64,000 nt of DNA from Prevotellaceae bacterium UBA6974 (GTDB lineage Bacteria; Bacteroidota; Bacteroidia; Bacteroidales; Bacteroidaceae): NCBI GenBank assembly GCA_002450165.1, contig DJYQ01000033.1, forward strand, positions 1-64,000, given 5' to 3'. Position numbers and translations under genes: made by a program. Below, in pieces: positions 1-10,038 of the stretch (position 1 is its first letter; each line of letters opens with the position of its first letter). A model generated the notes under the pieces. It was given only the letters and a program-made list of their open reading frames with translations, was not told the DNA's origin and ran no database searches.

Positions 1-470
1 ATCTGTTCGCCCAGTACACGCAACTGCTCCATTGCAGCAGGGCGGAAGGTATCACATGCCGCAAGCAGGGGTTTCTTGGATTTCTTGTCCTTGAGCATCT
101 TGGCAAGCTTGCCTGACATCGTGGTCTTGCCCGAACCGTTGAGACCTGCCATAAGAATGACTGTAGGCTCGCCAATGCGTCCCGGCAGACTGAGCTCGGT
201 CGCCTCGCCTCCCATAAGGGCTGCAAGCTCGTCGTGAACAATCTTGACCATGAGTTGTTGTGGCTTGACGGCTGTAAGCACATTCTGACCCAAGGCCTTC
301 TGCTTGACAGTGTCGCAGAAACCTTTTGCAACCTTGTAGTTAACGTCGGCATCGAGAAGGGCACGACGCACGTCCTTCAGGGTCTCGGCTATATTGATTT
401 CTGTAATCTTACCTTCGCCCTTGAGTATTTTCCATGAGCGTTCGAGGCGCTCGCTTAAGTTTTCGAACAT
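1..470 (-). CDS. ffh: Signal recognition particle protein Ffh, N-terminal part (cut by window edge)
   Basis: This is the GTPase subunit of the signal recognition particle, which targets nascent membrane proteins to the translocon. Reading leftward from ATG 468-470, about 156 residues are present and the frame runs open off the window edge. They cover the N domain (start MFENLSERLERSWKIL) and the beginning of the G domain. The P-loop reads GLNGSGKTT, and DTFRPAAMEQL follows, matching the DTYRPAA motif of Ffh rather than FtsY. The M domain lies outside the window. The gene sits downstream of the tRNA-fMet terminator and no promoter of its own was recognised. Family assignment is firm; the rest of the protein cannot be judged. 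Confidence 0.93.
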   Translation of the reverse strand, partial: MFENLSERLERSWKILKGEGKITEINIAETLKDVRRALLDADVNYKVAKGFCDTVKQKALGQNVLTAVKPQQLMVKIVHDELAALMGGEATELSLPGRIGEPTVILMAGLNGSGKTTMSGKLAKMLKDKKSKKPLLAACDTFRPAAMEQLRVLGEQ

Positions 471-502
471 AGATATCCTTCTGTTGTTATAATTCAACTG
501 CA

Positions 503-550
503 TAAAAGAAAAAATCCCAGAAAAAACTTGTACAAGCTTTAACCGGGATT
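503..550 (-). terminator. Rho-independent terminator after tRNA-fMet
   Basis: Stem AATCCC (545-550 read on the minus strand) pairs with GGGATT (513-518) and is followed by a T-rich run on the minus strand (503-514). An inner palindrome, ACTTGTACAAG, lies in the loop. It is placed just 3' of the tRNA and before ffh. Confidence 0.6.
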
Positions 551-565
551 CTCACCACCACTCTG

Positions 566-638
566 TTGCGGGGGTCCGACTCGAACGGGCGACCTCCAGG
601 TTATGAGCCTGGCGAGCTACCAACTGCTCCACCCCGCG
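566..638 (-). tRNA. Initiator tRNA-Met (CAT)
   Basis: Read on the minus strand from 638, the gene folds as a cloverleaf. The acceptor strand starts CGCGGGG with the unpaired C1 typical of initiators and ends CCCCGCA with A73. The anticodon stem is CCAGG/CCTGG around the loop CTCATAA, anticodon CAT. The T loop is TTCGAGT. The C1-A72 mismatch separates it from elongator tRNA-Met, although the anticodon stem lacks the full three G-C pairs typical of E. coli fMet. The 3' CCA is not encoded. Confidence 0.95.
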
Positions 639-686
639 ATGTAATATTTTTCCTAACAGAGGAAGTTATTTCCTCGTTTGTGAGTG

Positions 687-718
687 CAAAGGTATGGGAT
701 TTTTGGGAAACTGCCAAG
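687..718 (-). promoter_or_regulatory. Bacteroidetes-type promoter for tRNA-fMet
   Basis: On the minus strand the -7 box TACCTTTG (694 to 687) is preceded by CTTG (718 to 715) with exactly 20 bp between them. This fits the Bacteroidetes sigma-ABfr consensus TTTG-N19-21-TAnnTTTG. The predicted start lies about 40 bp ahead of the tRNA. Confidence 0.75.
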
Positions 719-744
719 GATTTGCTTAAAAACTTGCAAAAAAA

Positions 745-776
745 CTTGCAATTACATAGTAAAACTGCTAACTTTG
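745..776 (+). promoter_or_regulatory. Bacteroidetes-type promoter for the tetR-fabG-rluA-tamB-tamL operon
   Basis: CTTG (745-748), a 20 bp spacer, then TAACTTTG (769-776). It points at the TetR gene at 839, about 55 nt downstream, and is divergent from the tRNA promoter. Confidence 0.7.
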
Positions 777-838
777 TGCGCAATTAATTAACCTACTTAT
801 TCTATAAATCACATACACTCACATATACGTGTGTTAAG

Positions 839-1423
839 ATGGCATCAGAGAAAACCAGACAGAAACTGATTGACGTAGCAAGACAACTGTTTGCAAAAAA
901 AGGATTGGAAGAGACTACGATGAACGATATCGCATCGGCATCGGGCAAGGGTCGCAGGACATTGTACACGTATTTCAAGTCCAAGGAAGCTATCTACAAT
1001 GCCGTAGTACAGGACGAACTGGAACGCATGAGCGAGCAGATGACACGAGTAGCTCAGCAGGACATGGATCCCGAGGACAAAATTGTAGCCCTGATATATT
1101 CGCATCTGAATGCCATAAAGGAAGTCGTGCAACGCAACGGCAACATGCGGGCCGAATTTTTTCGCGACATATGGCGTGTCAGTCTGATACGCAAGAATTT
1201 TGACCGTAACGAGAAGAACCTGCTGACGCAGGTGATTACCGAGGGTGTTGAGAGCGGACATTTCGAGGCGGACGACATTCCCCTGATGGTAGATATAATA
1301 CGCTATGCCGTGAAGGGTCAGGAGGTGCCATACATATACGGGCGTCTGGCTGACGGCATGCCCAAGGGTATGAGCCGTGCCGTAGTGCAGAAGATAATAC
1401 ACCGCTCGCTGTCGAAAAGGTAG
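839..1423 (+). CDS. TetR/AcrR family transcriptional regulator
   Basis: This 194-residue protein has the usual TetR length and plan. Residues about 5-50 form the DNA-binding helix-turn-helix (FAKKGLEETTMNDIA ... GRRTLYTYFKSKEAIY). The remaining all-helical part is the ligand/dimer domain, which is not specific enough to name an inducer. It is the first gene after a good promoter and is followed 38 bp later by fabG. It may therefore sense a lipid-related ligand and control the operon, including itself; this is inferred from position only. Confidence 0.88.
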   Translation: MASEKTRQKLIDVARQLFAKKGLEETTMNDIASASGKGRRTLYTYFKSKEAIYNAVVQDELERMSEQMTRVAQQDMDPEDKIVALIYSHLNAIKEVVQRNGNMRAEFFRDIWRVSLIRKNFDRNEKNLLTQVITEGVESGHFEADDIPLMVDIIRYAVKGQEVPYIYGRLADGMPKGMSRAVVQKIIHRSLSKR

Positions 1424-1461
1424 GTAATGTCTGTCAAACTGATAATCAGATGATATAAAAT

Positions 1462-2220
1462 ATGAAGCTATTGGAAGGAAAGACTGCGCTTATTACGGGT
1501 GCAGCACGTGGTATAGGCAAGGGTATTGCCCTGAAGTTTGCCGCCGAGGGTGCAAACATCGCCTTTACGGACTTGGTGTTGAACGACGATATGGCAGCAG
1601 GCCTGGAGGCTACGCGCCGTGAAATAGAGGCTGTAGGCGTCAAATGTCTGGCATATGCAGGCAATGCAGCTGACTTTGCCGAAACCGAGGAACTGGTAAA
1701 AAAAGTCAAGGAGGATTTCGGCACTATAGACATCCTGGTTAACAATGCCGGTATTACCAAGGACGGACTGATGCTACGCATGAGCGAGCAGCAATGGGAT
1801 GCCGTCATAAACGTAAACCTGAAGAGCGCGTTCAACTTTATCCATGCCTGTGTTCCCATAATGATGCGCCAGCGTGGCGGCAGCATTATAAACATGGCAA
1901 GTGTCGTGGGTGTACACGGCAATGCCGGACAGGCCAACTATGCCGCATCCAAAGCCGGTATGATTGCCCTGGCCAAGAGTGTTGCCCAGGAGATGGGTCC
2001 GAAGGGTATCCGTGCCAACGCCATTGCACCGGGTTTTATCGAGACGGCAATGACTGCCGCCCTGCCCGAGGATGTGCGCGAGGAGTGGAAGAAGCACATT
2101 CCGCTGCGCCGTGGCGGTCAGGTCCAGGATATCGCAAACGTTGCCACATTCCTGGCAAGTGACATGTCCAGCTATGTAAGCGGACAGGTTATACAGGTTG
2201 ACGGCGGAATGAATATGTAA
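1462..2220 (+). CDS. fabG: 3-oxoacyl-[acyl-carrier-protein] reductase
   Basis: A short-chain dehydrogenase of 252 residues that performs the NADPH-dependent reduction of 3-oxoacyl-ACP in fatty acid elongation. The Rossmann motif TGAARGIG is at residues 12-19, NNAG is near residue 93, and the catalytic Ser and the YAASK motif lie in the middle of the chain. The C-terminal end, GQVIQVDGGMNM, is typical of FabG. It lies between the TetR gene and a pseudouridine synthase in an operon that continues into outer membrane assembly genes, coupling lipid synthesis with envelope building. The SDR family is broad, but the match to FabG over its length is good. Confidence 0.9.
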   Translation: MKLLEGKTALITGAARGIGKGIALKFAAEGANIAFTDLVLNDDMAAGLEATRREIEAVGVKCLAYAGNAADFAETEELVKKVKEDFGTIDILVNNAGITKDGLMLRMSEQQWDAVINVNLKSAFNFIHACVPIMMRQRGGSIINMASVVGVHGNAGQANYAASKAGMIALAKSVAQEMGPKGIRANAIAPGFIETAMTAALPEDVREEWKKHIPLRRGGQVQDIANVATFLASDMSSYVSGQVIQVDGGMNM

Positions 2221-2252
2221 TTCATAATCCACAATTCATAATTCATAATTAG
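2220..2252. repeat. AT-rich ATTCATA repeat in the fabG-rluA gap
   Basis: The short gap after fabG holds three copies of TTCATAA-type heptamers (AATTCATAATTCATAATT). The same word recurs at 11039-11070, so it is a dispersed intergenic element of this genome. Confidence 0.5.
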
Positions 2253-2255
2253 GAG

Positions 2256-2948
2256 TTGGAAGTCCTTTACGAAGATAATCACATCATCATTGTCAACAAG
2301 GCTGTAGGCGAAATCGTGCAGGGAGACAAGACCGGCGATATTCCGCTGAGCGAGGTTGTCAAGGATTGGATAAAGCAGAAGCACCATAAGCCCGGAAATG
2401 TCTTCCTGGGCGTGGTGCATCGTCTGGACCGTCCCGTAAGCGGTGCGGTTGTCTTTGCAAAGACGAGCAAGGCCCTGTCTCGTCTGAACAAGCTCTTTGC
2501 TGAGCACGATAAGGTCAGGAAAGTATATTGGGCCATTACGGCAAATGTTCCCGAGCAGCCCCAGGGGAGACTGACACACTGGCTGACACGCAACGAGAAG
2601 ACAAATACTGCACGCGCATACGACCGCGAGGTACCTGGCAGCAAAAAGGCGATATTAGATTACAGAATACTGGCTCACAGCGAACGCTACCACCTGCTTG
2701 AGGTGAATCTGCTGACGGGCCGTCACCACCAGATTCGCTGTCAGCTGGCAAAGATAGGTTGTCCTATAAAAGGTGACCTGAAATATGGAGCAAGGCGCAG
2801 TAATCCTGACGGAGGCATAAGCCTGCATGCACGTGCGGTTGTGATGGAGCATCCCGTTTCGCATCAGGAGATAAGGGTTATAGCAGATGTCCCCAAGGGG
2901 TCTGTGTTTGAACACTTTGACATAGAGGAGCAAGGGATTGGAGTATAA
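2256..2948 (+). CDS. RluA-family RNA pseudouridine synthase
   Basis: A 230-residue protein that isomerises uridine to pseudouridine in rRNA or tRNA. The signature HRLDRPVSG is at residues 55-63, with the catalytic Asp at about 58. GRHHQIRCQLA near residue 158 is the second conserved block. There is no S4 domain, so it is a compact RluA/TruC-like enzyme and its target position is unknown. The start is TTG at 2256, just after an AGGAG run; it gives the family-typical N-terminus MEVLYEDNHIIIVNK and no ATG fits. Its end overlaps the start of tamB by 11 bp. Confidence 0.85.
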   Translation: MEVLYEDNHIIIVNKAVGEIVQGDKTGDIPLSEVVKDWIKQKHHKPGNVFLGVVHRLDRPVSGAVVFAKTSKALSRLNKLFAEHDKVRKVYWAITANVPEQPQGRLTHWLTRNEKTNTARAYDREVPGSKKAILDYRILAHSERYHLLEVNLLTGRHHQIRCQLAKIGCPIKGDLKYGARRSNPDGGISLHARAVVMEHPVSHQEIRVIADVPKGSVFEHFDIEEQGIGV

Positions 2949-5900
2949 GAGGAAAATATTGAAATGGACGGGCATATGTGCCCTGACTGTAGCGTTGCTG
3001 CCATTTATGCTGGCAGCGATGCTATATATTCCTTTTATACAGAATTGGGCTGCACACCAGGCTGCCGACATGGCGAGCGAGGAAACAGGGATGAACATTT
3101 CTATCGAGCGCCTGCGCATACGCTTCCCGCTGGACATAGAACTTAACAACCTGACTGCCACCCAGGCAGGGGATACCGTCGTGCATACCGACACGGTTAT
3201 CGTGGACCTGGACCTTTCCCGCATATTTACCTGTCACATAGGCATCGATGCCATTGACATCTGCACGGGAGCAATTAACACGCGCGACATGATTGCCCAG
3301 CTACGGCTTAAAGGCGGTTTGGGCAAAATGCATCTGGAAGCCGAAGACATTGACCTGGACAAGCGCCACGCAATATTGTCCGGTGCTTTGCTGGACAGAT
3401 GCAACCTGGCAATAAGCATGCGAGACACATCGATAGTTGACACCACCGAGAGCAAGCCTGTATTGTGGAGCATTGACGTAAATGACATACAAATTCTGCA
3501 CAGTCGCGTAGAATTCCGCACCGTAAGAGATTCGATGGTCGTTGATGGTGTAATCCGCAAGGCAGCCCTATCTAAAGGCGATGTAGGTCTGGAGCACGGC
3601 AGGTACAAAGTGCGCAAACTGGACTTCGAGACGGATTCCCTGCAATTGACCATGAAGCAGAAAAACGGCGAGCTGAACCTGAAACTGCCCTATACAGCAC
3701 TGCTTCTGAAAGATTTTGACTTGGACGGGATTAAGATCAGATTGGGGCACATGGACCTGAAGACCAGAGGTAATATCGAATTATCCCTACCCAGCGGTAA
3801 CGACCTGACAAAGTGTGCCAGGGTTCCAGTAACGACCTTGTTGCTGGATGACCTGAAGGTGGACACAACTTGTGTCAGCTTCAGCCATATCGACCTGCGG
3901 ACGCATACCAATCCTGATGACCGCAGTAATGCGTCAAGCCGCATACAGGGTGCATTGGAAATGGATTTCAACGCCTTTACTCCAGGACGGCACGGACATT
4001 TGATGGCCGACCTGCAGGTCGTGGTTCAGAAGGCGGACCTCATGAATCTAGCCGGAGAATGGATACCTGATGCTGCAAGAAACATATATCCTGACAAGGC
4101 ATTGAACGCCCGTATCCTGTCGGACGGCAATATTGATGCAATGCTGATTGACACATTACGAGTGTGGATGCCCGGTGTTGCTGACATAAAAGCCCAGGGC
4201 TCGGTAGCCAACATGACTGTACCGGACAACCTTTCTGCGCAACTGAAGATGATAGTCGACGTAGGCGATGTTGATTTCATCCGCAAGGGAATGGGGCTTA
4301 CGGGGTTCCGCATACCACAGATGAACATAACGGCAGACGCCGTGGTTGACGGACACAACTACCGTGCTGATGCCCTGCTGAAGGAAGGTAGCGGATTGGC
4401 AAAAGTAAAGGCCGCTGTCAACACGGATGCCTTATCATATACCGCTGACATGGACATAACCAACCTGAACGTGCACGACTTCCTGCCTGACCAGGAGATA
4501 TACCATATAACCGCAAGTGCCGATGCCAGCGGACGCGGTACAGATTTTATGTCAGCATCAACACGAATGACGGCCCAGGCACATGTGCACAATATCCGTT
4601 ATCAGCAACTGGACATGTCGGACATAAACATGCAGACAAGCCTGCGTAACGGCAAAGGGATGCTGGACCTGTGGTGTGACAACGAATATCTGCAGGCGAG
4701 TGCCTGTGCTGACGCTATCGTAAAGGGCGGCGTACATGATGTGGACTTCTCGCTGGACCTGTCGCATATAGACCTGTACAAGCTGAATGTGCTGGACAAG
4801 CCATTCTCAGCCTCCATGGGACTCAACATCATCGGTAATACAAACCTGAAGGACGCATACTCGTTTGACGGAAAGCTACAGGCAATCGAAATCGTTACCG
4901 AGGACAGCATATTCCATCCCATGGACCTGTCCCTGGGACTGACGATGGACAGTGACACCGTGTTTGCCTACGCAGATGCCGGAGACCTGAAACTGAAACT
5001 GAACTCGCATCACGGTTGGGAAACACTGATGGACAAAGTGAATACCTTTACCCAGGAGTTGCAGAAAGAAATCAAATCATTTGAACTGGATCAGGTGATG
5101 CTCAAGACATTGCTGCCCAGCGTAGAACTTCACCTTTACTCAGCCCGGACCAATCCATTAGGCAACCTGTTACGCAGTCTCGGATATGATTTCCAGGAGC
5201 TTGCCCTGGACGTTACGACCGACCCAAACAATGGGCTGAATGGCAACGGACACATGTTCAAACTAAACACCGGCTCGGTTTGTCTGGATACCATTCAAAT
5301 GGAAATCAGGCATCCCGATGACGGCATAGTATCGCTTTTGCGCGTAAAGAACGGTCCCAGGAACAAAGTTGTGGATTTCGAGGCAACACTCAGAAACCGC
5401 CTGACAAACAATGGTCTTGAGGTAGCATTGAAATATGTGGATGCCAAGGGTATCAAAGGTGTTGACCTGGGATTCAAGGCCGAGACATCGGACAGCATGC
5501 TGATGGTACGCATGATACCTCTGGAGCCCATACTGGCATATCGCCATTTCAAGGTAAATGCCGACAACTACATATCGCTTGACCGCAAAAACCATGCCCA
5601 TGCAGACCTGCACCTTGTAGCAGACGACGGCACGGCACTGAAACTGTACAGCACACCTAACGACGAGGCAGCCCAGGACCTGACGGCATCCATATACAAT
5701 CTGAACCTGGGCGAATTGTCCAGCGTACTGCCCTTCATGCCTGTAATAACGGGATTCCTGAACGGTGACGCCCATTTCGTGAAGACCGATACCGAGACTA
5801 CGGTGTCGCTGGACATGGGAGTCAGGAACATGACATACGAGGGAACAGCCATGGGCGACATGGGATTGGACATCGTATATTTCCCCAATGCCGACGGCTC

Positions 5901-7560
5901 GCACTATGTTGACGGAATACTGGAACATAACGGCAAGGAAGTATCCTTCCTGAACGGCAAGTACTGGCAGGAGGAAGACAAGGGCATGATACGGGCTGAC
6001 GCACGTCTCGAACGCCTGCCGCTAAATATCGCAAATGCCTTCATCCCCAACAAGCTGGCAAGGCTGGAAGGCTACGCACTTGGCCACCTGGACGTAAGCG
6101 GACCAGTGAGCTCGCCATTGATGTCAGGTATGCTCTTGACGGACAGCATGCACATTTGCTCAGACCCGTACAGCATTGACCTCAGGTTCCCAGATGACAG
6201 TATCACAATAGACCGCAGCTACATGAACCTGAAACACATCGAAGCCTATGCCAACGGCAACAACCCCATGTGCCTGGATGGCTATGTTGATTTCAAGAAT
6301 CCTGACAGGATTAAGCTGGACCTGACCGTTGACGCCAAGGACTTTAACCTGATAAACGCCAAGAAGAGCAATCACGCACAGGCATACGGCAAGGTTTATG
6401 TTGACCTTGGCGGACGCATAAACGGCACATTGCAGAACCTGAACATCAACGGACGTCTGCACGTAAACGGCAAAACGGATGTAACATATATACTGAAGGA
6501 TGCACCGCTCAGCGTAAGCGACCAGCTTAACGAACTGGTCACCTTCTGCGACTTTGCCGACACAACTGCGGTTGAGGAAAAGCCCATAAACGAGCAGAAC
6601 ATCAGGATGAGAATGCAGATAGACATCGACGAAGCGACATCCGTACATTGTATGCTGAACGAGAGCGGAGCCGACAAGATAGACATCGAGGGCGGCGGTT
6701 CGCTGACCCTGTCATACGACAAGCTGAACGGCATGCGGGCATACGGCAGATACACCATTCTCGAGGGACGCATGGATTACAACCTGGTGGTTGCATCGCT
6801 CAAGGACTTCAAGATACACAACGGTAGCTATGTCGAGTTCATCGGTGATATCATGAACCCCCACCTGAACATACATGCAAGCGAGAAGAAGAAAGCAACG
6901 GTAACACAGAACAACACACCCGTCTCGGTTAACTTTGACGTAGGTCTCAACATTACCCAGTCACTGGAAGACCTGGGTCTCGAGTTCACCCTGGGAGCCC
7001 CCGAGAATATTGCTGTGCAGAACGAGATTTCTGCCATGAGCACCGAGGAACGCAGCAGGGCTGCCGTGACGTTGCTGGCAACGGGCATGTATATGTCATC
7101 GACATCTCAGTTCGCCTCATCGGGTGGATTCAACACCACCAATACACTCAACTCGTTCCTGCAGGGCCAGATTAGCAAGATTGCCGGCAAGGCACTTAAC
7201 ACGATAGACATAGGCTTCGGCATAGACAACACCAAGTCAGCAGCAGGAACCTCGCAGACCGACTACAACTTCTCGTTTGCCAAACGTTTCTGGGGCAACC
7301 GCGTGAGCGTAATCATCGGCGGCAAGGTCAGCTCGGGCGCCAATGCGGTAAACAACGGTCAGAGCATTATAAATAATGTGTCTGTCGAATACCGTCTGGA
7401 CAAGAGCGGTACCAGGTACGTCAAGGCCTTCTACAACAAGAACCCCGACAACCTGCTCGAACCAGATATCATGGAAATGGGCGCAAGCCTGGTACTGCGC
7501 CGCAAGACGGAGAAACTGGGTGAGCTATTCATCTTCCGCACGAAGAAGAAAAAGGATTAG
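2938..7560 (+). CDS. tamB: TamB-like translocation and assembly module / AsmA-type intermembrane protein
   Basis: A very large protein of 1540 residues. A single N-terminal membrane anchor (residues about 10-30) is followed by long beta-rich repeats and a C-terminal TamB (DUF490) domain in roughly the last 450 residues. Family members span the periplasm as a hydrophobic groove, assist outer membrane protein insertion and probably move phospholipid. The start is TTG at 2938 preceded by GAGGAG; it overlaps rluA, suggesting translational coupling. The next gene is a TamA-like barrel, the expected partner. Family call is firm, and the exact transport role is inferred from homologues. Confidence 0.9.
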   Translation: MEYKRKILKWTGICALTVALLPFMLAAMLYIPFIQNWAAHQAADMASEETGMNISIERLRIRFPLDIELNNLTATQAGDTVVHTDTVIVDLDLSRIFTCHIGIDAIDICTGAINTRDMIAQLRLKGGLGKMHLEAEDIDLDKRHAILSGALLDRCNLAISMRDTSIVDTTESKPVLWSIDVNDIQILHSRVEFRTVRDSMVVDGVIRKAALSKGDVGLEHGRYKVRKLDFETDSLQLTMKQKNGELNLKLPYTALLLKDFDLDGIKIRLGHMDLKTRGNIELSLPSGNDLTKCARVPVTTLLLDDLKVDTTCVSFSHIDLRTHTNPDDRSNASSRIQGALEMDFNAFTPGRHGHLMADLQVVVQKADLMNLAGEWIPDAARNIYPDKALNARILSDGNIDAMLIDTLRVWMPGVADIKAQGSVANMTVPDNLSAQLKMIVDVGDVDFIRKGMGLTGFRIPQMNITADAVVDGHNYRADALLKEGSGLAKVKAAVNTDALSYTADMDITNLNVHDFLPDQEIYHITASADASGRGTDFMSASTRMTAQAHVHNIRYQQLDMSDINMQTSLRNGKGMLDLWCDNEYLQASACADAIVKGGVHDVDFSLDLSHIDLYKLNVLDKPFSASMGLNIIGNTNLKDAYSFDGKLQAIEIVTEDSIFHPMDLSLGLTMDSDTVFAYADAGDLKLKLNSHHGWETLMDKVNTFTQELQKEIKSFELDQVMLKTLLPSVELHLYSARTNPLGNLLRSLGYDFQELALDVTTDPNNGLNGNGHMFKLNTGSVCLDTIQMEIRHPDDGIVSLLRVKNGPRNKVVDFEATLRNRLTNNGLEVALKYVDAKGIKGVDLGFKAETSDSMLMVRMIPLEPILAYRHFKVNADNYISLDRKNHAHADLHLVADDGTALKLYSTPNDEAAQDLTASIYNLNLGELSSVLPFMPVITGFLNGDAHFVKTDTETTVSLDMGVRNMTYEGTAMGDMGLDIVYFPNADGSHYVDGILEHNGKEVSFLNGKYWQEEDKGMIRADARLERLPLNIANAFIPNKLARLEGYALGHLDVSGPVSSPLMSGMLLTDSMHICSDPYSIDLRFPDDSITIDRSYMNLKHIEAYANGNNPMCLDGYVDFKNPDRIKLDLTVDAKDFNLINAKKSNHAQAYGKVYVDLGGRINGTLQNLNINGRLHVNGKTDVTYILKDAPLSVSDQLNELVTFCDFADTTAVEEKPINEQNIRMRMQIDIDEATSVHCMLNESGADKIDIEGGGSLTLSYDKLNGMRAYGRYTILEGRMDYNLVVASLKDFKIHNGSYVEFIGDIMNPHLNIHASEKKKATVTQNNTPVSVNFDVGLNITQSLEDLGLEFTLGAPENIAVQNEISAMSTEERSRAAVTLLATGMYMSSTSQFASSGGFNTTNTLNSFLQGQISKIAGKALNTIDIGFGIDNTKSAAGTSQTDYNFSFAKRFWGNRVSVIIGGKVSSGANAVNNGQSIINNVSVEYRLDKSGTRYVKAFYNKNPDNLLEPDIMEMGASLVLRRKTEKLGELFIFRTKKKKD

Positions 7561-7567
7561 ACTTGAC

Positions 7568-9961
7568 ATGACCAGACTATCATCATACAAATATGTGCCC
7601 TGCATTCTTGCCGCACTGATATTCACCTCGTGCTACCAGACCAAGAACATTCCCGAGGACGAATATCTGTATGCCGGAATCAACGAACTGGCATACGGCC
7701 ATAAATGGGGAGAGAAGAAGGGCAGGAAAAACAATACCGGTGTCATCACGGCAGTGGCTAATGCCTATACAGCCGTACAAGATGTACTGACAGGCAATTC
7801 CAATGCGTTGGAAAGCATTAAGAGCCATGAGCTGACGAAACACGAAAAGGACAGCATCAAGGCCCTTGTCAAACAGGATGCCGAGGCGTATGCGCTGGCC
7901 AAGAGCGAGGTCGAGGGTGTCCTGTCGTATGCCCCCAACGGCTCACTTATGGGCTCCAGCAAGTACAAGCATCCATTTACCATAGGCCTGTGGATATGGA
8001 ACCGCTATGTCAACTCCGAAAGCCATTTCGGACGCTGGATGCTTAACAGCTTCGCCTCAAATCCCAAGTACATCAGTACGGTTGCACCAGCAGTGCGTAC
8101 CCAGGTAGCAAGAAACACACTGCACAATTACGGCTATTTCAATGCCGATGTCCAGTTCCGCATCGACAGCCTGCGCAATCCACGCAAGCAAAAGGTCTCC
8201 TACCAGGTCCTGCCCGGAAATCTATACCGCTTGGACAGCATCGAATACCGCGGGTTTACCGGAGCCGCAGACTCCATCATCAGGGCAAACATGGACAAAC
8301 GGCTTCTGCACAGGGATGATCCCTTCTGTCTGCCAACCCTGTCCGACGAGCGCGAACGCATCACGGATTTGCTGCGCAACAACGGATATTACTACTATCA
8401 CAGCGACTATATCACATACCGTGCAGACACCATACAGAAACCACTGAAGGTACAACTGCAGATACAACCGTCCGCATCCACGCCCCAGATTGCAGACAAA
8501 CCATACCACATTGGCAAGACGCACATCACCGTTCTGAAATACAACGACACGGTAATGACAGACTCCTTTGCCCTGCGTAACATTACCATGCGATGGAGCG
8601 GCGGCAAGGTAAGGCGTCCGCCATTGAGACTGAGTGCCATGCTACGCTATCTGTACCAACGGAAAGGACATCTGTACAGCCTGGAAACACAGAAACAGAT
8701 ACAGAACCAGATAGCTGCGATGGGCATCTTCTCGAACCTGCAGTTGGATTACAAGCCTGCACAAGGCGACACCCTGGACCTGTACATAAACACCATGCTG
8801 GACAAACCGTATGACAGCGAGTTCGAAGGTAAGATAACAAACAAGACAAACGGACTGCTGGGCCCCGGAATTGGCTACTCAATTAACAAGCGCAACGCAT
8901 TCCGCGGTGCCGAGACGCTTACCTGGGGCATCAACGGCTCGTACGAATGGCAGACGGGTGCCAACAACAGAGGCAAGGGAACAGGTATCAACTCGTGGGA
9001 ACTGGGAAGCAACATTACACTCTCCTACCCTCGCTTCATGTTCTTCGGTATAGGCAAGAAGCTCAATCGCAGGGTACGTTCAACAACATTGTTCAAGGCG
9101 GATGTAAAGTGGCTGAACCGTGCCGGATACTACAGTCAGATAAGCGCAGGTCTGCGAGCTAAGTGGACATTCCAGAAATCCCCCAACATCCTGCACGAAT
9201 TCACACCCATACACCTGGAATACAGTCAACTGCTGAGCACTACGGACGAGTTTATCGAAATCATGGATCGCAATCCGGCCCTGTACATGAGCATGAAAGA
9301 CCAACTTGTACCCAGCATCGAATACAAGTTCACCTGGACATCGCCCAAGGTAAAGCGCAACATCAACAACCTGACCCTCTCGACAAAACAGTCATACAAG
9401 TTCCAGAAGAACACAATCGAGTACACCCATTGCCTGCAACTGGGCAACCGCTCACGCTTCCTGACACACGGATACCTGGGATTCCTGTGGGAATACAACG
9501 GACAAACCGCACCATACCAGGAAATGTTCACCGTAGGCGGAGCCAACAGCATCAGGGCATTCGGCGTACGTACGATAGGCCCCGGCAGCTACAATCCCAT
9601 ACAGTCACAGTTCTCGTATCTGAACCAGGTAGGTAGTATGAAGTTCGAATGCAATCTGGAATACCGCTTCCCCATTATCAGCTCGCTCTACGGTGCAGTC
9701 TTCGTAGATGCCGGCAATGTATGGCTCATGAGGGAAGACCCAGACCGTCCGGGAGGCAAATTCCAATGGAACAACTTTGGTAGCGAACTGGCCCTGGGTA
9801 CAGGAGCAGGTCTGCGATATGATCTGGATTTCCTGGTAATCAGGTTCGACATAGGCGTTGGTATCCACGCCCCGTACGACACCGGCAAGAGCGGCTATTA
9901 CAACATGCCATCCTTCGGCAAATCCCTGGGCTACCACTTTGCCATAGGATATCCATTCTGA
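7568..9961 (+). CDS. tamL: TamL-type lipoprotein, BamA/TamA superfamily outer membrane barrel
   Basis: I start this at ATG 7568, giving 797 residues with a lipoprotein signal (AALIFTSC lipobox, Cys about 20). An earlier in-frame extension would overlap tamB by nearly 200 bp and is unlikely. POTRA-like repeats precede a C-terminal 16-strand barrel, with VGGANSIRAFG as the superfamily loop-6 motif. In Bacteroidetes, TamL is the lipidated counterpart of TamA, which pairs with TamB; here it directly follows tamB by 7 bp. The chain ends in an aromatic residue (GYPF), as outer membrane barrels do. It is the last gene before a strong terminator. Confidence 0.9.
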   Translation: MTRLSSYKYVPCILAALIFTSCYQTKNIPEDEYLYAGINELAYGHKWGEKKGRKNNTGVITAVANAYTAVQDVLTGNSNALESIKSHELTKHEKDSIKALVKQDAEAYALAKSEVEGVLSYAPNGSLMGSSKYKHPFTIGLWIWNRYVNSESHFGRWMLNSFASNPKYISTVAPAVRTQVARNTLHNYGYFNADVQFRIDSLRNPRKQKVSYQVLPGNLYRLDSIEYRGFTGAADSIIRANMDKRLLHRDDPFCLPTLSDERERITDLLRNNGYYYYHSDYITYRADTIQKPLKVQLQIQPSASTPQIADKPYHIGKTHITVLKYNDTVMTDSFALRNITMRWSGGKVRRPPLRLSAMLRYLYQRKGHLYSLETQKQIQNQIAAMGIFSNLQLDYKPAQGDTLDLYINTMLDKPYDSEFEGKITNKTNGLLGPGIGYSINKRNAFRGAETLTWGINGSYEWQTGANNRGKGTGINSWELGSNITLSYPRFMFFGIGKKLNRRVRSTTLFKADVKWLNRAGYYSQISAGLRAKWTFQKSPNILHEFTPIHLEYSQLLSTTDEFIEIMDRNPALYMSMKDQLVPSIEYKFTWTSPKVKRNINNLTLSTKQSYKFQKNTIEYTHCLQLGNRSRFLTHGYLGFLWEYNGQTAPYQEMFTVGGANSIRAFGVRTIGPGSYNPIQSQFSYLNQVGSMKFECNLEYRFPIISSLYGAVFVDAGNVWLMREDPDRPGGKFQWNNFGSELALGTGAGLRYDLDFLVIRFDIGVGIHAPYDTGKSGYYNMPSFGKSLGYHFAIGYPF

Positions 9962-9977
9962 TAATGGAAATACATAC

Positions 9978-10017
9978 AGAGAAAAGCCCCTCGGTCGCAA
10001 CCGAAGGGCTTTTCTCT
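9978..10017. terminator. Bidirectional terminator between convergent operons
   Basis: A near-perfect 17 bp stem, AGAGAAAAGCCC(C)TCGG with CCGAAGGGCTTTTCTCT, around the loop TCGCAA. A and T runs on the two arms let it stop transcription from tamL and from the nucleotidyltransferase. Confidence 0.9.
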
Positions 10018-10038
10018 ATTTATCAGCAGTTACACTTA

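Noticed and set aside
2220..2252. Mobile element end
   Set aside because: The ATTCATA repeat is short and AT-rich, has no open reading frame and no target duplication; it is more likely a dispersed intergenic word.
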